Shown one piece after another: positions 1 to 8,100 of a DNA stretch of 26,845 nt. Under the pieces are notes generated by a model. It did no database searches. It saw only the letters and a list, made by a program, of their open reading frames with translations, and was not told the origin of the DNA. The stretch is taken from assembly GCA_031254455.1 (NCBI GenBank), contig JAIRUI010000021.1, positions 1 through 26,845 of the forward strand. Reading direction: 5' to 3'. Within the stretch, counting starts at the first letter, position 1; each line of letters opens with the position of its first letter. The position numbers were made by a program, and so were the translations under genes. This DNA comes from Chitinispirillales bacterium. GTDB lineage: Bacteria > Fibrobacterota > Chitinivibrionia > Chitinivibrionales > Chitinivibrionaceae.

Positions 1-333
1 GTTGGGAGTAAGACGGTAACGCAGTCTCTGGATTGCTTCGCTCGCAAAGACGGCAAAACAATTGGTGACGGGAATTCGTCATTGCGAGGAGTGAAACGAC
101 GAAGCAATCTATAGACGGACGTTATAGGAAAGAAAAATTATCAAACAGAAGCGTTTGTATAAAAAATAAAAACGGAGAAATTGTTTGTTGATAATAAAAC
201 AAAAAATTCATCCGTTGAAACAATATGCCTATAGCGCTTTGTCTAACGAAATTATTGTTTGGTATGGTGAGTCGTTTTTCCGCCGCAAACGTTGCGCATA
301 AATTAGTTTCAACGTGATAGCAAGGGGGAGTTC
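1..333. other. Non-coding leader region before mtnA
   Basis: No convincing gene lies here. Bases 30-110 hold the dispersed inverted-repeat element listed separately. From about 121 the stretch is AT-rich leader for mtnA and ends in a strong Shine-Dalgarno, AGGGGGAG, just before the ATG at 334. I saw no clear -35/-10 pair. A minus-strand open frame at 229-426 overlaps the mtnA start and has no support. Confidence 0.6.
30..110. repeat. Dispersed ~80-base inverted-repeat element, copy 1
   Basis: The outer arms GATTGCTTCG (31-40) and CGAAGCAATC (100-109) are exact inverted repeats. The right unit (77-110) starts CGTCATTGCGAGG and ends GAAGCAATCT; the left unit (30-52) is a shorter, inverted version of the same motif. 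A second, more decayed copy of the same size and architecture lies at 8222-8300. From memory, the CGTCATTGCGAG...GAAGCAATC motif recurs as intergenic repeats in many bacterial genomes. It behaves like a REP/BIME-type pair and encodes nothing itself. Confidence 0.75.
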
Positions 334-1446
334 ATGCTCGTAAACGGCAAACATTACAGAACGATTTGGCTCAATCCAAGCGACGATAAAGCGGTTTCGA
401 TAATCGACCAGACAAAACTTCCGCATTCGTTTGAAACGATTGATTTACGTTCGGTCGAAGATTTTCGCAGAGCGATCAAAGATATGTGGGTTCGCGGCGC
501 CGGATTAATCGGAGCGACCGCCGGATATGGAATGTATGTCGCCGCGCTTGAAGCGAAAGACGAAAATTTTGACGACGATATAAAAAAATTCGGCGAAATT
601 TTGCTTGCCACCCGTCCTACCGCAAAAAATTTGTCGTGGGCGGTGGAAAGAATGATTAAAAAAATTTGTCGAAACGAACTTTCCGCCGAGCAAAAGCGAA
701 AAATCGCAAAGGACGAAGCCGAGTCGATCGCAAACGAAGACGCCGAATTTTGTAGAAAAATCGGCGAAAACGGGCTTGAAATCATTCGTGAAATTTCCAA
801 GGAAAAAAACGGCTCGACGGTTAATGTCTTGACGCATTGCAACGCCGGCTGGTTGGCTTTTACCGATTACGGTTCGGCGCTTTCTCCGATTTACGCCGCA
901 AAAAACGCCGGAATAGACATTCACGTTTGGGTCGATGAAACCCGTCCGCGTAATCAAGGCGCAAGTTTAACCGCTTGGGAATTAGGGCGGCAAGGCGTAA
1001 CTCATCACTTGATAGCCGATAATTCAGGCGGGCATTTGATGCAGCGCGGGCTTGTAGATATGGTTATTGTGGGCGCGGACAGAGTGTCGCTGGGCGGCGA
1101 CGCGGCAAACAAAATCGGAACTTATCTGAAAGCGCTTGCGGCGAAAGACAACGACGTTCCGTTTTTTGCAGCGTTTCCGTCATCGACTTTCGATTTTGAA
1201 ATTTTTGACGGCGTCTTGGAAATTCCGATTGAAGAGCGCACAAGCCAAGAAGTTCGGGTTATCGGCGGAAAAGATAAAAACGGCGATATTTGCGAGGTTT
1301 GTATTTGTCCCGATTCAACCCCCGCAAAAAACTGGGGATTTGACGTAACGCCTGCGCGGCTTATTACAAAACTAATTACGGAAAGAGGTGTTTTTGAACC
1401 GAATAAAGATGCGATTTTGAGATTTTATCCCGAAGCGGCGTTATAA
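334..1446 (+). CDS. mtnA: S-methyl-5-thioribose-1-phosphate isomerase
   Basis: This 370-residue enzyme isomerises the aldose 5-methylthioribose-1-phosphate to the ketose methylthioribulose-1-phosphate, in methionine salvage or related MTA-handling shunts, in the cytoplasm. It has the family's full length and signature blocks: VRGAGLIGATAGYG (53-66), the catalytic-Cys motif THCNAG with Cys169, VDETRPRNQGA (200-210), TAWELGRQG, the catalytic-Asp motif VGADR with Asp249, and DAANKIGTY. The family motif is usually VRGAPAIG, so GLIG is a small variation. Start: AGGGGGAG lies three bases before the ATG. No other salvage gene (mtnK, mtnB-D, MTA phosphorylase) is adjacent, so its pathway partner is elsewhere or the enzyme serves a partial route. 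It converges on divIVA. The assignment is firm; the eIF2B-related ribose-1,5-bisphosphate isomerases are a less likely alternative. Confidence 0.95.
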   Translation: MLVNGKHYRTIWLNPSDDKAVSIIDQTKLPHSFETIDLRSVEDFRRAIKDMWVRGAGLIGATAGYGMYVAALEAKDENFDDDIKKFGEILLATRPTAKNLSWAVERMIKKICRNELSAEQKRKIAKDEAESIANEDAEFCRKIGENGLEIIREISKEKNGSTVNVLTHCNAGWLAFTDYGSALSPIYAAKNAGIDIHVWVDETRPRNQGASLTAWELGRQGVTHHLIADNSGGHLMQRGLVDMVIVGADRVSLGGDAANKIGTYLKALAAKDNDVPFFAAFPSSTFDFEIFDGVLEIPIEERTSQEVRVIGGKDKNGDICEVCICPDSTPAKNWGFDVTPARLITKLITERGVFEPNKDAILRFYPEAAL

Positions 1447-1479
1447 TTTTTACGCAAAATTTCCAAAATTTCGTCCGCA

Positions 1480-1962
1480 TCATGAATCGTTTTTATCGGC
1501 GTCGTCGTCAAGATTTTTCGCCATAACGTCAAGATATTTAATTTGGTCGGTTAAAAATGAACGAAACCGTGAAATAAAACTTTCTTTTTGCGCCGAAAGC
1601 GCCCGAATTTCCGATTCTAATCTATATACTCTTTCACGGCTTTCACTTTCGTAACGATCCGCTCTTACCTGCGCTTCTCTTATGATTAATTCCGCTTCTT
1701 TTTGAGCGTTCATCCTTGCGTCGTCCGTGGCTCTTTGAGCGGTAAGCAGCGTTTCGCTAAGCGTTTGGTCTATTTTTTTATATCTGTCTAGTTGCGTTTC
1801 GACGTCTTTAAGCTTTGACGCCAAAAACGTATTTTCACGCGTCTGTTCTTCAACCTGACTTGCAATTTGCTGTAAAAAACTATCCACGTGGTCTGGGTCA
1901 AGTCCGTTAAGCGTTTTTGTTCTAAACGGAAATTTTCTTATTTCAAGAGGCGTAATCTGCAT
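1480..1962 (-). CDS. divIVA: DivIVA-domain coiled-coil protein
   Basis: The 160-residue protein opens with the DivIVA membrane-targeting head: TPLEIRKFPFRTKTLNGLD, then DHVDSFL (about residues 4-31). A long, Glu/Lys/Arg/Ala-rich coiled coil follows (about 35-130), ending in a short acidic tail. DivIVA-type proteins recognise curved membrane at poles and septa and recruit division, chromosome or wall-growth factors. Bacterial family members range from about 150 to over 250 residues, so this is a compact one. It lies 12 bases downstream of yggS, with AAAGGAG before its ATG, so the two are probably one transcript. yggS-divIVA pairing is common in other bacteria, where it sits near division genes; none are visible here. 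The domain call is firm. The specific role (division, growth or polarity) is inference. Confidence 0.85.
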   Translation of the reverse strand: MQITPLEIRKFPFRTKTLNGLDPDHVDSFLQQIASQVEEQTRENTFLASKLKDVETQLDRYKKIDQTLSETLLTAQRATDDARMNAQKEAELIIREAQVRADRYESESRERVYRLESEIRALSAQKESFISRFRSFLTDQIKYLDVMAKNLDDDADKNDS

Positions 1963-1974
1963 ATAAACTCCTTT

Positions 1975-2670
1975 TTATACGTTGTAATTTCTTGCGCCGA
2001 CGAGCCGCGTACCGATTCTAATCATAGTCGCGCCGTACTTTATCGCGGCGGCGAAGTCGCCGCTCATACCCATTGACAATTCGCATTTCTTGTTTTCGCA
2101 TAAAGCGTTTGCCTTTTCGCCGATTTTTGCAAGCGTCTCAAAACTTTTTTCCACAAGCCCCATACTGTCCGTAAGCGGTCCGATTGTCATAAGACCGCAA
2201 AAATTTGCATATTTTTTTGCCGCCGCCGCTTCGCACAATTTATACGCCTCGTCTATTGCGCATCCCGATTTGCTTTCCTCGCACGAAGTGTTTACCTGTA
2301 CCAAAATATTTGTCGCAATTCCCGATTCCTCGCCGATAATGTCGATTTTTTCAAGCAATTTAACGCTATCGACCGAGTGAATATACTTTGCAAGTCCTAT
2401 CACTTTCCTTACTTTATTCGACTGCAACCGTCCTATCAGGTGCATATTAAAATCGCCTGTAATTTGCGGCGTTTTTTCTATCATTTCCTGCGGACGGTTT
2501 TCACCAAGATCCGTTTGCCCCAAATCTATAACCGCCTGCGCGAGTTCTGCGGGATATGTTTTTGTTACGACAATCAAACGAACGGATGAACGCTCGCGCT
2601 TTGCCTTTTTACAAGCGTCGGCTATTTCATTCTCGACATTCGCAAAATTCTGCGCAAGATATTCAAACAT
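1975..2670 (-). CDS. yggS: YggS/PROSC-family PLP homeostasis protein
   Basis: This 231-residue, single-domain PLP-binding protein has the alanine-racemase-like TIM-barrel fold. Family members carry pyridoxal phosphate and buffer its free level; no catalytic turnover is known. Visible markers are the PLP lysine in VVTKTYPA (Lys37), GENRPQEM, HLIGRLQSNKVRK, HSVDS, QVNTSCEESKSG, a GLMTIGP block, LSMGMSGDF and the phosphate-binding end IRIGTRLVGARNY. Length and motif order match the family, with no truncation. The start follows AGGAACGGGAA. It is the first gene of a two-gene unit with divIVA and is divergent from the DUF3089 hydrolase across a 220-base AT-rich gap. Confidence 0.95.
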   Translation of the reverse strand: MFEYLAQNFANVENEIADACKKAKRERSSVRLIVVTKTYPAELAQAVIDLGQTDLGENRPQEMIEKTPQITGDFNMHLIGRLQSNKVRKVIGLAKYIHSVDSVKLLEKIDIIGEESGIATNILVQVNTSCEESKSGCAIDEAYKLCEAAAAKKYANFCGLMTIGPLTDSMGLVEKSFETLAKIGEKANALCENKKCELSMGMSGDFAAAIKYGATMIRIGTRLVGARNYNV

Positions 2671-2890
2671 TTCCCGTTCCTGCTATAAAAGCGATTTTTT
2701 AACGACAAAAATAATAATTGGAGAATGTAATATAAAAAGATTTTAAGATTTTTTGAAAATATTTAGTTAATCGTTTATATTATGGAAAGAGATAAAAAAT
2801 ATTATTTTATCGGATGTATGGTATTGGCAAAAAAGATTTTGACTATAACTGCGGTAAAGAATAACGATTAAAAATAACGGGTGGTAAAAA

Positions 2891-3841
2891 ATGGAAGCGG
2901 ATACAGACTTGATTTTTAGCGATACAGATTATTCAAATGAGCGAAATTGGCTGCGTTTGGGCGGTAATCTTGACAAAAAAGCCGATATTTTTGTAGTTTA
3001 TCCGACTCTTGTATTCACCTCAAACGTTTGTGACGCGCCGTTTGTGCGCTTAGAAAGCGAATCTATGCGTTCGGCGGCGAAATCCTGGCTGTTTGGAATT
3101 GATGACATTATTTCACCGCAGGCAAACGTTTTTTCTCCTTTCTATAGACAGCTAAACGGAGTAATGCTTACAAAATATCCCGCGCGGGAAATGTTTTTGC
3201 ACACGAATCAAACGCCGCGGGACGATATTTTTACCGCGTTTGATTACTATTTAACCGAAATAAACAAAGGGGAGCGCCCGTTCGTCCTTTTTGGACATTC
3301 GCAAGGCAGTCAATTGGTTATGGAACTCGCTACCGTATTTTTGGGCAGCGAAAAATACGGCGGTTACAACAAAAACCACATTATAACATACGCGATAGGA
3401 AGTCCGTTTACTCAAAGGGAAATCTGCAAGAATATAAACCTCAAATTTTCATCTCGAAAGGACGATACGGGCGTTATAGTTTCGTGGAACGGTGCGACTG
3501 TAAACGAAGCGGCTTTGGGAAAATACGAAAATTTTTTAAGTTGGAAAGACGGCGTCCTGGTTGCAAATCCGGTTTCGTGGGAAACAAACGAAAATCCTGA
3601 GTCCGTATTTGTTTCGTCGATTACTCTGTCGGAAAGAACTATTGAAATAAATACCGATATCGTAGTTAAAGCGGAAAAAGAGAAAGGCGTTTTAATTATT
3701 GACGCGGATGAAACGAAATTCCCGAATACGCCGCCAGCCGTAAGCAAATTTCATACGAGCGAGATTTTGTTTTTTGCCGATTCCATAAAACGGAACATAA
3801 AGGACAGAATAGACGCTTTTGCCGGAAAAAATCAGAATTAA
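2891..3841 (+). CDS. DUF3089-family alpha/beta-hydrolase-like protein
   Basis: A 316-residue protein of the DUF3089 family, related to alpha/beta hydrolases. Landmarks are DIFVVYPTLV (32-41), PQANVFSPFYRQ (about 76-87), and the nucleophile elbow FGHSQGSQLVMEL with Ser138. The acid and His of the triad are not certain; H289 in the C-terminal part (KFHTSEILFFA) is a candidate for the His. The substrate is unknown for the family. An in-frame stop (TAA at 2885-2887) sits directly before the ATG, so no longer form exists and there is no signal peptide. Many relatives are exported, which makes this cytoplasmic form a little unusual. It is monocistronic and converges on the barrel-protein gene. The family call is good; any esterase or lipase activity is inference. 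Confidence 0.75.
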   Translation: MEADTDLIFSDTDYSNERNWLRLGGNLDKKADIFVVYPTLVFTSNVCDAPFVRLESESMRSAAKSWLFGIDDIISPQANVFSPFYRQLNGVMLTKYPAREMFLHTNQTPRDDIFTAFDYYLTEINKGERPFVLFGHSQGSQLVMELATVFLGSEKYGGYNKNHIITYAIGSPFTQREICKNINLKFSSRKDDTGVIVSWNGATVNEAALGKYENFLSWKDGVLVANPVSWETNENPESVFVSSITLSERTIEINTDIVVKAEKEKGVLIIDADETKFPNTPPAVSKFHTSEILFFADSIKRNIKDRIDAFAGKNQN

Positions 3842-3847
3842 CAAAAC

Positions 3848-3881
3848 AAAAAAGACAGTCGATTTCTCAACCGCCTTTTTT
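3848..3881 (-). terminator. Intrinsic terminator of the barrel-protein gene
   Basis: Inverted repeat of 15 + 15 bases with a four-base loop, lying 26 bases after the stop of the minus-strand gene. Read on the minus strand, the RNA stem starts AAAAAAGGCGG, closes on a GAAA loop and ends in six U. All 15 positions pair, three of them as G-U wobbles. On the plus strand the same three positions become A-C mismatches, so it should work poorly for the convergent DUF3089 gene. Confidence 0.75.
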
Positions 3882-3906
3882 ATTATTCCAATATTCTATT
3901 GCAAAA

Positions 3907-5058
3907 TTAGAAACTTCCCACAAACTCAATGCCGAAACGCTGCCAGTTGTAACCGCTTTTGACATCGCTGTTGTCTGTTTTACTTGTTTCAATAGCCGCA
4001 TAAGCGGAAGGACCAAGCGCGAGATAGTCGTTTACGCGAAAAAGCCAGCATAAATACATATCGTGATACATAGTCGTCAAATCCTTCTTCTTGTCGTGTT
4101 GGTCTGAAGCCCGCCCAAAACTGTAACCTGCGGCTACTTCGTTAACTCCGAAAGTAAATTCGGGGTTAACGCCTGCAAGAAAACCGAACGCCGAGTTCTT
4201 TTCTCCGTTGGTTTCAACGTCCAAACCTTTTCCCTTAATATTTCCGAAAGCCAAACCGAGACCGAGATTTACCGACTCGGAAAATTCAACGTTCAAATCT
4301 GTTCCGTAAGCCAGCAATATTGAGTTCTTTTTCTTATCGCCTACCGTGTAATTTTGCCAATAGGAGCGGCTTTGAAAAACCGGTGAAAGCGTAACTTTTT
4401 CGCCCAACGCTATATCTGCGTCCAAAATAAAACGAAATTCGTTGTGAATATAGTCTTCTTCCGCGTAGTCAAACGTATTTGTCTCACTTGCCAAAGCAGC
4501 CGTCAAACGGAGAGAAAAATTTTCGGAAAAATCAAATCCGATTTTAAGTCCGCCCTGCGAATTGTTGTATGCCGTCGCCCAGTTGGCAAAAGAAGTGTAA
4601 AGCCCGCCGCCTGTTTCGTATCCGGCCGCCAAATTAAGAACCGTGTTATCGCTTACTTCAAGAAGTCCGCCGCTTAAAGAAAACACTTCGCCCGCTTTCC
4701 AAGTAAAATAAGCGTTTGGAAGATATGGGAGAAGTTCTTTAACGCTTCCGTTTTTAAAAGCGAGATTGTCGCATTCGTATCCGGCTTTGTTACTCAAACG
4801 AAAATCAAGCGAAAACTTGTCGCCAAAATCCACGCCAAACGACGTATTCCAATTGTACAACACGTTGAACGCGTCGAGTTTGTCGCCGTCTTCAGGCTTG
4901 TCTTGCCAATCGTTCTGCATTTCGTACGCAGGATTGATATAGAAATCGCCGGAAAACCTTAGTTTCGCCCCCGATTTTTCTTCTTTGTCGGCGCTCTGAG
5001 CAAAAACCGCCGCTGTAAACACCGCTGCGACAAGCAACGGTAATTTGAAAATATTCAT
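3907..5058 (-). CDS. Putative outer-membrane beta-barrel protein
   Basis: A 383-residue exported protein. A signal peptide runs over residues 1-20 (positive start, hydrophobic LPLLVAAVFTAAVFA, then QSADKEE). After it come many alternating amphipathic strands with aromatic girdles (FSGDFYINPAYEM, YNWNTSFGVDFG, LSPVFQSRSYWQ and others), short Asp/Lys/Asn turns, and a final strand ending in Phe (FGIEFVGSF), the usual barrel-assembly signal. This fits an outer-membrane porin-like or specific-channel barrel. I cannot name a family. It lies 136 bases downstream of the feo operon on the same strand, so read-through or an iron link is possible, but no iron-box inverted repeat was found before it. AAAGGAG precedes the ATG. 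It ends at its own terminator (3848-3881). Confidence 0.7.
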   Translation of the reverse strand: MNIFKLPLLVAAVFTAAVFAQSADKEEKSGAKLRFSGDFYINPAYEMQNDWQDKPEDGDKLDAFNVLYNWNTSFGVDFGDKFSLDFRLSNKAGYECDNLAFKNGSVKELLPYLPNAYFTWKAGEVFSLSGGLLEVSDNTVLNLAAGYETGGGLYTSFANWATAYNNSQGGLKIGFDFSENFSLRLTAALASETNTFDYAEEDYIHNEFRFILDADIALGEKVTLSPVFQSRSYWQNYTVGDKKKNSILLAYGTDLNVEFSESVNLGLGLAFGNIKGKGLDVETNGEKNSAFGFLAGVNPEFTFGVNEVAAGYSFGRASDQHDKKKDLTTMYHDMYLCWLFRVNDYLALGPSAYAAIETSKTDNSDVKSGYNWQRFGIEFVGSF

Positions 5059-5106
5059 ATTGTAACTCCTTTCGTTGATTAATTGTTACTTTTCAAACAT
5101 TTCCTT

Positions 5107-5134
5107 TTTTTTATTTATCATTTTTTATTTATCA
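5107..5134. repeat. 14-base tandem repeat, two copies
   Basis: TTTTTTATTTATCA occurs twice back to back in the leader of the barrel-protein gene, about 50-75 bases before its start. Two exact copies could change number by slippage and alter leader length. No functional evidence exists beyond position. Confidence 0.6.
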
Positions 5135-5194
5135 CATATATCGCCTCCAATCTTTTGTTTTCATAATTATCGCAATACGGATAACAATCCGCTG

Positions 5195-5371
5195 TTAATC
5201 TTTATTTATACCGCAGGACAATGAATTCGGACAAATTCCACAGCCGCAAGTACATGCGCATTTCCCATTTCGTTTGTTGCGGACTAGATTACACACAATA
5301 GCCGTAACTATTACAAGTAATACAAGTCCGGTCAAAATCGTCCCGATATTTTCTGTCAAAAAAGTCGTCAA
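5195..5371 (-). CDS. FeoB-associated Cys-rich membrane protein
   Basis: A 58-residue protein read from a TTG start. It has one transmembrane helix (about residues 9-30, TILTGLVLLVIVTAIVCNLV), a basic RNKRNGK stretch, then a cysteine cluster CACTCGCGICPN with Cys at 38, 40, 42, 44 and 47 and another at 53. This is the layout of the small Cys-rich proteins encoded right after feoB in many anaerobes, proposed to assist FeoB-mediated ferrous iron import at the membrane. It begins 21 bases after the feoB stop and has GAGGAGA five bases before the TTG; no ATG is available in frame. It takes the place that FeoC has in enterobacteria. Because of its size and TTG start it is easily missed. Confidence 0.85.
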   Translation of the reverse strand: MTTFLTENIGTILTGLVLLVIVTAIVCNLVRNKRNGKCACTCGCGICPNSLSCGINKD

Positions 5372-5392
5372 AGCGTCTCCTCTTGTTTCTTC

Positions 5393-7540
5393 TTAAACAG
5401 TCTTTAATTTTGCCGGACGAAAAAGCATATACAAAAAGCCCGCCGTCAGCAACAACGCCGCCGCTGTTCCCAAACCGAAACTTCCTGATGTAAACAGCAT
5501 ACCTAATTGATAGATACACAGCGACACTATATACGCCAAACCGCACTGATAGCCGATGGCGGCCCAAAACCATTTTGCGTTGTTCATTTCTCTTCTTATA
5601 ACGCCCATTGCGGCGAAGCAGGGAGCGCATAAGAGGTTGAATACTAAAAACGAATAAGCGGCAAGAGTAGTAAAGCCGGCGGCAAGAGCGCCCCATATTT
5701 CCGCGCCGTCTTCGGCAACCTCGGCGAAACCGTAGAGTATTCCGAAAGTTCCCACGACATTTTCTTTTGCGATTAATCCCGTGATGGCGGCGACCGCAGC
5801 TTGCCAGCGTCCCCAGCCCAAAGGCGCAAAAATCGGAGCGACGGCGTTGCCCAAAACCGCCAGCATACTTACTTCCATATCAACCATACCGAAACCCTTG
5901 TCGTCCCATCCGAACCCGGACATAAACCAAACGATTATCGTAGCAAGAAGGATAATCGTTCCCGCTTTCTTGATGAACGACCAGCCGCGTTCCCACATGC
6001 TTCGCAGGATATTAACGACGGTCGGCAAATGGTAAGCCGGAAGTTCCATGACAAAAGGCGATACGTCGCCGGAGAACATCTTTGTTTTTTTCAATATTAC
6101 GCCGGAACAGATAATCGCCGCAATTCCCACAAAATATGAACTGGGAGCGACCCACCATGTTCCGTTGAACAACGCGCCGGCAATTAACGCGATAACAGGA
6201 AGTTTCGCCGAACAAGGTATAAAGGTCGTAGTCATAATCGTCATCTTGCGGTCGCGGTCGTTTTCAATAGTACGCGACGCCATTATGCCGGGAACGCCGC
6301 AACCTGTACCGATAAGAATCGGAATAAACGACTTGCCCGACAATCCGAAGCGGCGAAATATCCTGTCCATGATAAATGCGATGCGCGCCATGTATCCGCA
6401 GGCTTCCAGAAACGCAAGAAAAATAAAAAGTATAAAAATTTGCGGCGCGAAACCAAGCACCGCACCAACACCCGCCACTATGCCGTCCAGAATTAAGTCT
6501 TGCAGCCACTGCGCACAGTTAATCGCTTCAAGAAAACCGCCAAGCATAACAGGAATACCCGGAACCCATACGCCGAAGAAACTCCATCCCTCGCCGAAAA
6601 CACCCTCGTTAGCCCAATCTGTAGCAATACTTCCTACCGTCGTTACCGAAACAAAATACACGATAAACATTACCGCCGCAAAAATTGGAAGCGCCAAAAT
6701 CCGGTTTGTCACTACCCTGTCTATTTTATCGGACAGGCTCAAACGTCCTTTGTTTTTTATTTTTATGCAGTCCTTGATTACCGAGTCGATATACGTATAA
6801 CGCTCGGCGGTGACGATGCTTTCACTGTCGTCGTCCAATTCCGTCTCACATCGTTTGATGTCCTGTTCGATGTGCGCTACCTGTTCGGGTTTGAGTCCAA
6901 GATTTTCTATGATTTTTTTGTCTCGCTCAAATAGTTTTATCGAAAAGAAACGCTGTTGTTCGTCTGGAAGATTATGCAATACGGCTTCCTCTATATGCGC
7001 CAGGGCATGTTCTACGCCGCCGGAAAAACTGTGCGGCGGGACGGTTTTTGTCCCTCCCGCCGATTTTACAGCCGCTTCCGCCGCCTGTAAAATCCCTGTT
7101 CCTTTGAGCGCCGATATTTCCGTCACTTGACAGCCGAGCGCTTTTGCAAGTTTTGCGCTGTCAATCTTATCGCCGTTTTTGCGAACTACGTCCATCATGT
7201 TTACCGCGACGACGACGGGAATGCCTAATTCGGTGAGTTGGGTCGTAAGAAACATATTGCGTTCCAAATTCGTACCGTCGATGATATTCAGTATTACGTC
7301 GGGACGCTCGCCGGTTAAATAATTTCGTGCGACGATCTCTTCCGGCGAATAAGGCGAAAGCGAGTAAATGCCGGGTAAATCCGTTACCGTTACGTCTTTA
7401 TGACCTTTCAGTTTTCCCTCTTTCTTTTCTACCGTAACGCCGGGCCAATTTCCAACAAACTGGTTTGAGCCTGTGAGTGCGTTAAAAAGCGTTGTTTTAC
7501 CGCAATTTGGGTTTCCTGCAAGCGCGATTTTTATAGACAT
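5393..7540 (-). CDS. feoB: Ferrous iron transporter FeoB
   Basis: A 715-residue inner-membrane Fe2+ transporter with an N-terminal G domain. G motifs: GNPNCGKT (9-16, P-loop), DLPG (54-57) followed by YSLSPYSPEE, and NMMD (114-117). The helical regulatory linker runs to about residue 270. The membrane part has both Gate-type halves, with the conserved GCGVPGIMASRTIENDRDRK segment, the FIPCSAKLP segment with its membrane Cys, and KENVVGTFGILYG near the end. Length is normal for FeoB and the frame is intact. It is third in the operon feoA1-feoA2-feoB-Cys-rich protein, 18 bases after feoA2. Expression should follow the iron-box promoter at 8080-8130. The call is firm. Confidence 0.97.
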   Translation of the reverse strand: MSIKIALAGNPNCGKTTLFNALTGSNQFVGNWPGVTVEKKEGKLKGHKDVTVTDLPGIYSLSPYSPEEIVARNYLTGERPDVILNIIDGTNLERNMFLTTQLTELGIPVVVAVNMMDVVRKNGDKIDSAKLAKALGCQVTEISALKGTGILQAAEAAVKSAGGTKTVPPHSFSGGVEHALAHIEEAVLHNLPDEQQRFFSIKLFERDKKIIENLGLKPEQVAHIEQDIKRCETELDDDSESIVTAERYTYIDSVIKDCIKIKNKGRLSLSDKIDRVVTNRILALPIFAAVMFIVYFVSVTTVGSIATDWANEGVFGEGWSFFGVWVPGIPVMLGGFLEAINCAQWLQDLILDGIVAGVGAVLGFAPQIFILFIFLAFLEACGYMARIAFIMDRIFRRFGLSGKSFIPILIGTGCGVPGIMASRTIENDRDRKMTIMTTTFIPCSAKLPVIALIAGALFNGTWWVAPSSYFVGIAAIICSGVILKKTKMFSGDVSPFVMELPAYHLPTVVNILRSMWERGWSFIKKAGTIILLATIIVWFMSGFGWDDKGFGMVDMEVSMLAVLGNAVAPIFAPLGWGRWQAAVAAITGLIAKENVVGTFGILYGFAEVAEDGAEIWGALAAGFTTLAAYSFLVFNLLCAPCFAAMGVIRREMNNAKWFWAAIGYQCGLAYIVSLCIYQLGMLFTSGSFGLGTAAALLLTAGFLYMLFRPAKLKTV

Positions 7541-7558
7541 ATAATATTCCTTTCCGTC

Positions 7559-7801
7559 TTAATTCGACTTTGTTTGATTCGCTTCGACTTCTATTAATTC
7601 GGCGTCCGCTTTGCGCAGAGAAAGTTCATAACCTCTTACCGAGACTTCTATCGGGTCGCCAAGCGGCGCTACCTTGCGGACGTAAACTTCTACGCCTTTT
7701 GTAACGCCCATTTCCATAATTCGACGTTTTACCGGACCGACTCCTCCGATTTTTGCGACCCGATAGTTTGCGCCGGGTTTCGCTTCTTTAAGTGTTTGCA
7801 T
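7559..7801 (-). CDS. feoA: FeoA-domain protein (second copy)
   Basis: An 80-residue SH3-like FeoA protein, a cytoplasmic accessory of FeoB. It shows the family pattern: AKIGGVGPVKRRIMEMGVTKG (about 17-37), then strands around VYVRKVAPLGDPIEVSVRGYELSLRKADA. The PLGDP-type loop followed by RG-x-ELSLRKA is typical of FeoA. It starts 11 bases after the upstream feoA1 stop and has AGGAGGAAAT before the ATG. Two different FeoA proteins ahead of one FeoB is a known arrangement; whether they have distinct jobs is not visible. This copy keeps the classic C-terminal loop better than the first. Confidence 0.93.
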   Translation of the reverse strand: MQTLKEAKPGANYRVAKIGGVGPVKRRIMEMGVTKGVEVYVRKVAPLGDPIEVSVRGYELSLRKADAELIEVEANQTKSN

Positions 7802-7812
7802 GGTATTTCCTC

Positions 7813-8025
7813 CTAAACCATAATTTTTGTCGCCATCTCGCGGCTTACTGCGACACGAGATTCTTTTACGTTCACAATTACGTTGCCGTTGTTTTTGGTA
7901 ACAATCGTAACATGCGTTCCCGGAATAAAACCGAGATTTGCCAAAAACTGCCGCATTTCCTCCCCGCCGCCGACTCTTTTTATGGAGTTTTCCTCTCCGA
8001 CGTTCGCCATTGATAAAGGCATCAT
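7813..8025 (-). CDS. feoA: FeoA-domain protein (first copy)
   Basis: A 70-residue FeoA-type SH3-like protein and the first gene of the iron-uptake operon. Motifs: MANVGEENSIKRVGGGEEMRQ, then FLANLGFIPGTHVTIVTKN (LGF-x-PG is the FeoA hallmark), NVIVNVKESRVAVSREMATKIMV. It is shorter than the second copy and lacks the PLGDP-like loop, carrying NNGN there. It starts at ATGATG after GGAAGGAG. The promoter lies about 75-105 bases upstream, directly overlapped by two inverted repeats (8080-8125) and divergent from the DtxR-family regulator. High confidence in family and operon membership. Confidence 0.9.
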   Translation of the reverse strand: MMPLSMANVGEENSIKRVGGGEEMRQFLANLGFIPGTHVTIVTKNNGNVIVNVKESRVAVSREMATKIMV

Positions 8026-8079
8026 ATTCTCCTTCCTTTTTTATATATAAAAATTTTACTAATCTTCGTTATATTAAAT

Positions 8080-8099
8080 CGGTTAGCATAAACTAACCG
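8080..8099. promoter_or_regulatory. Candidate iron-box operator 1
   Basis: A perfect inverted repeat: CGGTTAG, six-base spacer CATAAA, CTAACCG. The GGTTAG/CTAACC half-sites equal those of DtxR/IdeR boxes, but the halves are farther apart than in the classical actinobacterial box. It lies just downstream of the proposed -10, covering the likely feo transcription start. Its centre is 26 bases from the second repeat. Binding by the regulator at 8319-8714 is inference. Confidence 0.75.
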
Positions 8100-8100
8100 T

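Noticed and set aside
229..426. Minus-strand open frame of 65 residues overlapping the mtnA start
   Set aside because: No ribosome-binding site, no recognisable domain, and it overlaps a certain gene.
2781..2870. 29-residue plus-strand open frame before the DUF3089 gene
   Set aside because: No Shine-Dalgarno; the sequence resembles no family. A lost lipoprotein signal for the downstream hydrolase was considered, but no single frameshift joins the two convincingly.
5178..5191. CGGAT-AACA-ATCCG hairpin after the Cys-rich feo protein
   Set aside because: Only five pairs and no T-run on the minus strand, so not called as a terminator.
6048..6800. 250-residue open frame antisense to feoB
   Set aside because: Shadow of the feoB reading frame; composition is that of an antisense frame and there is no start signal.
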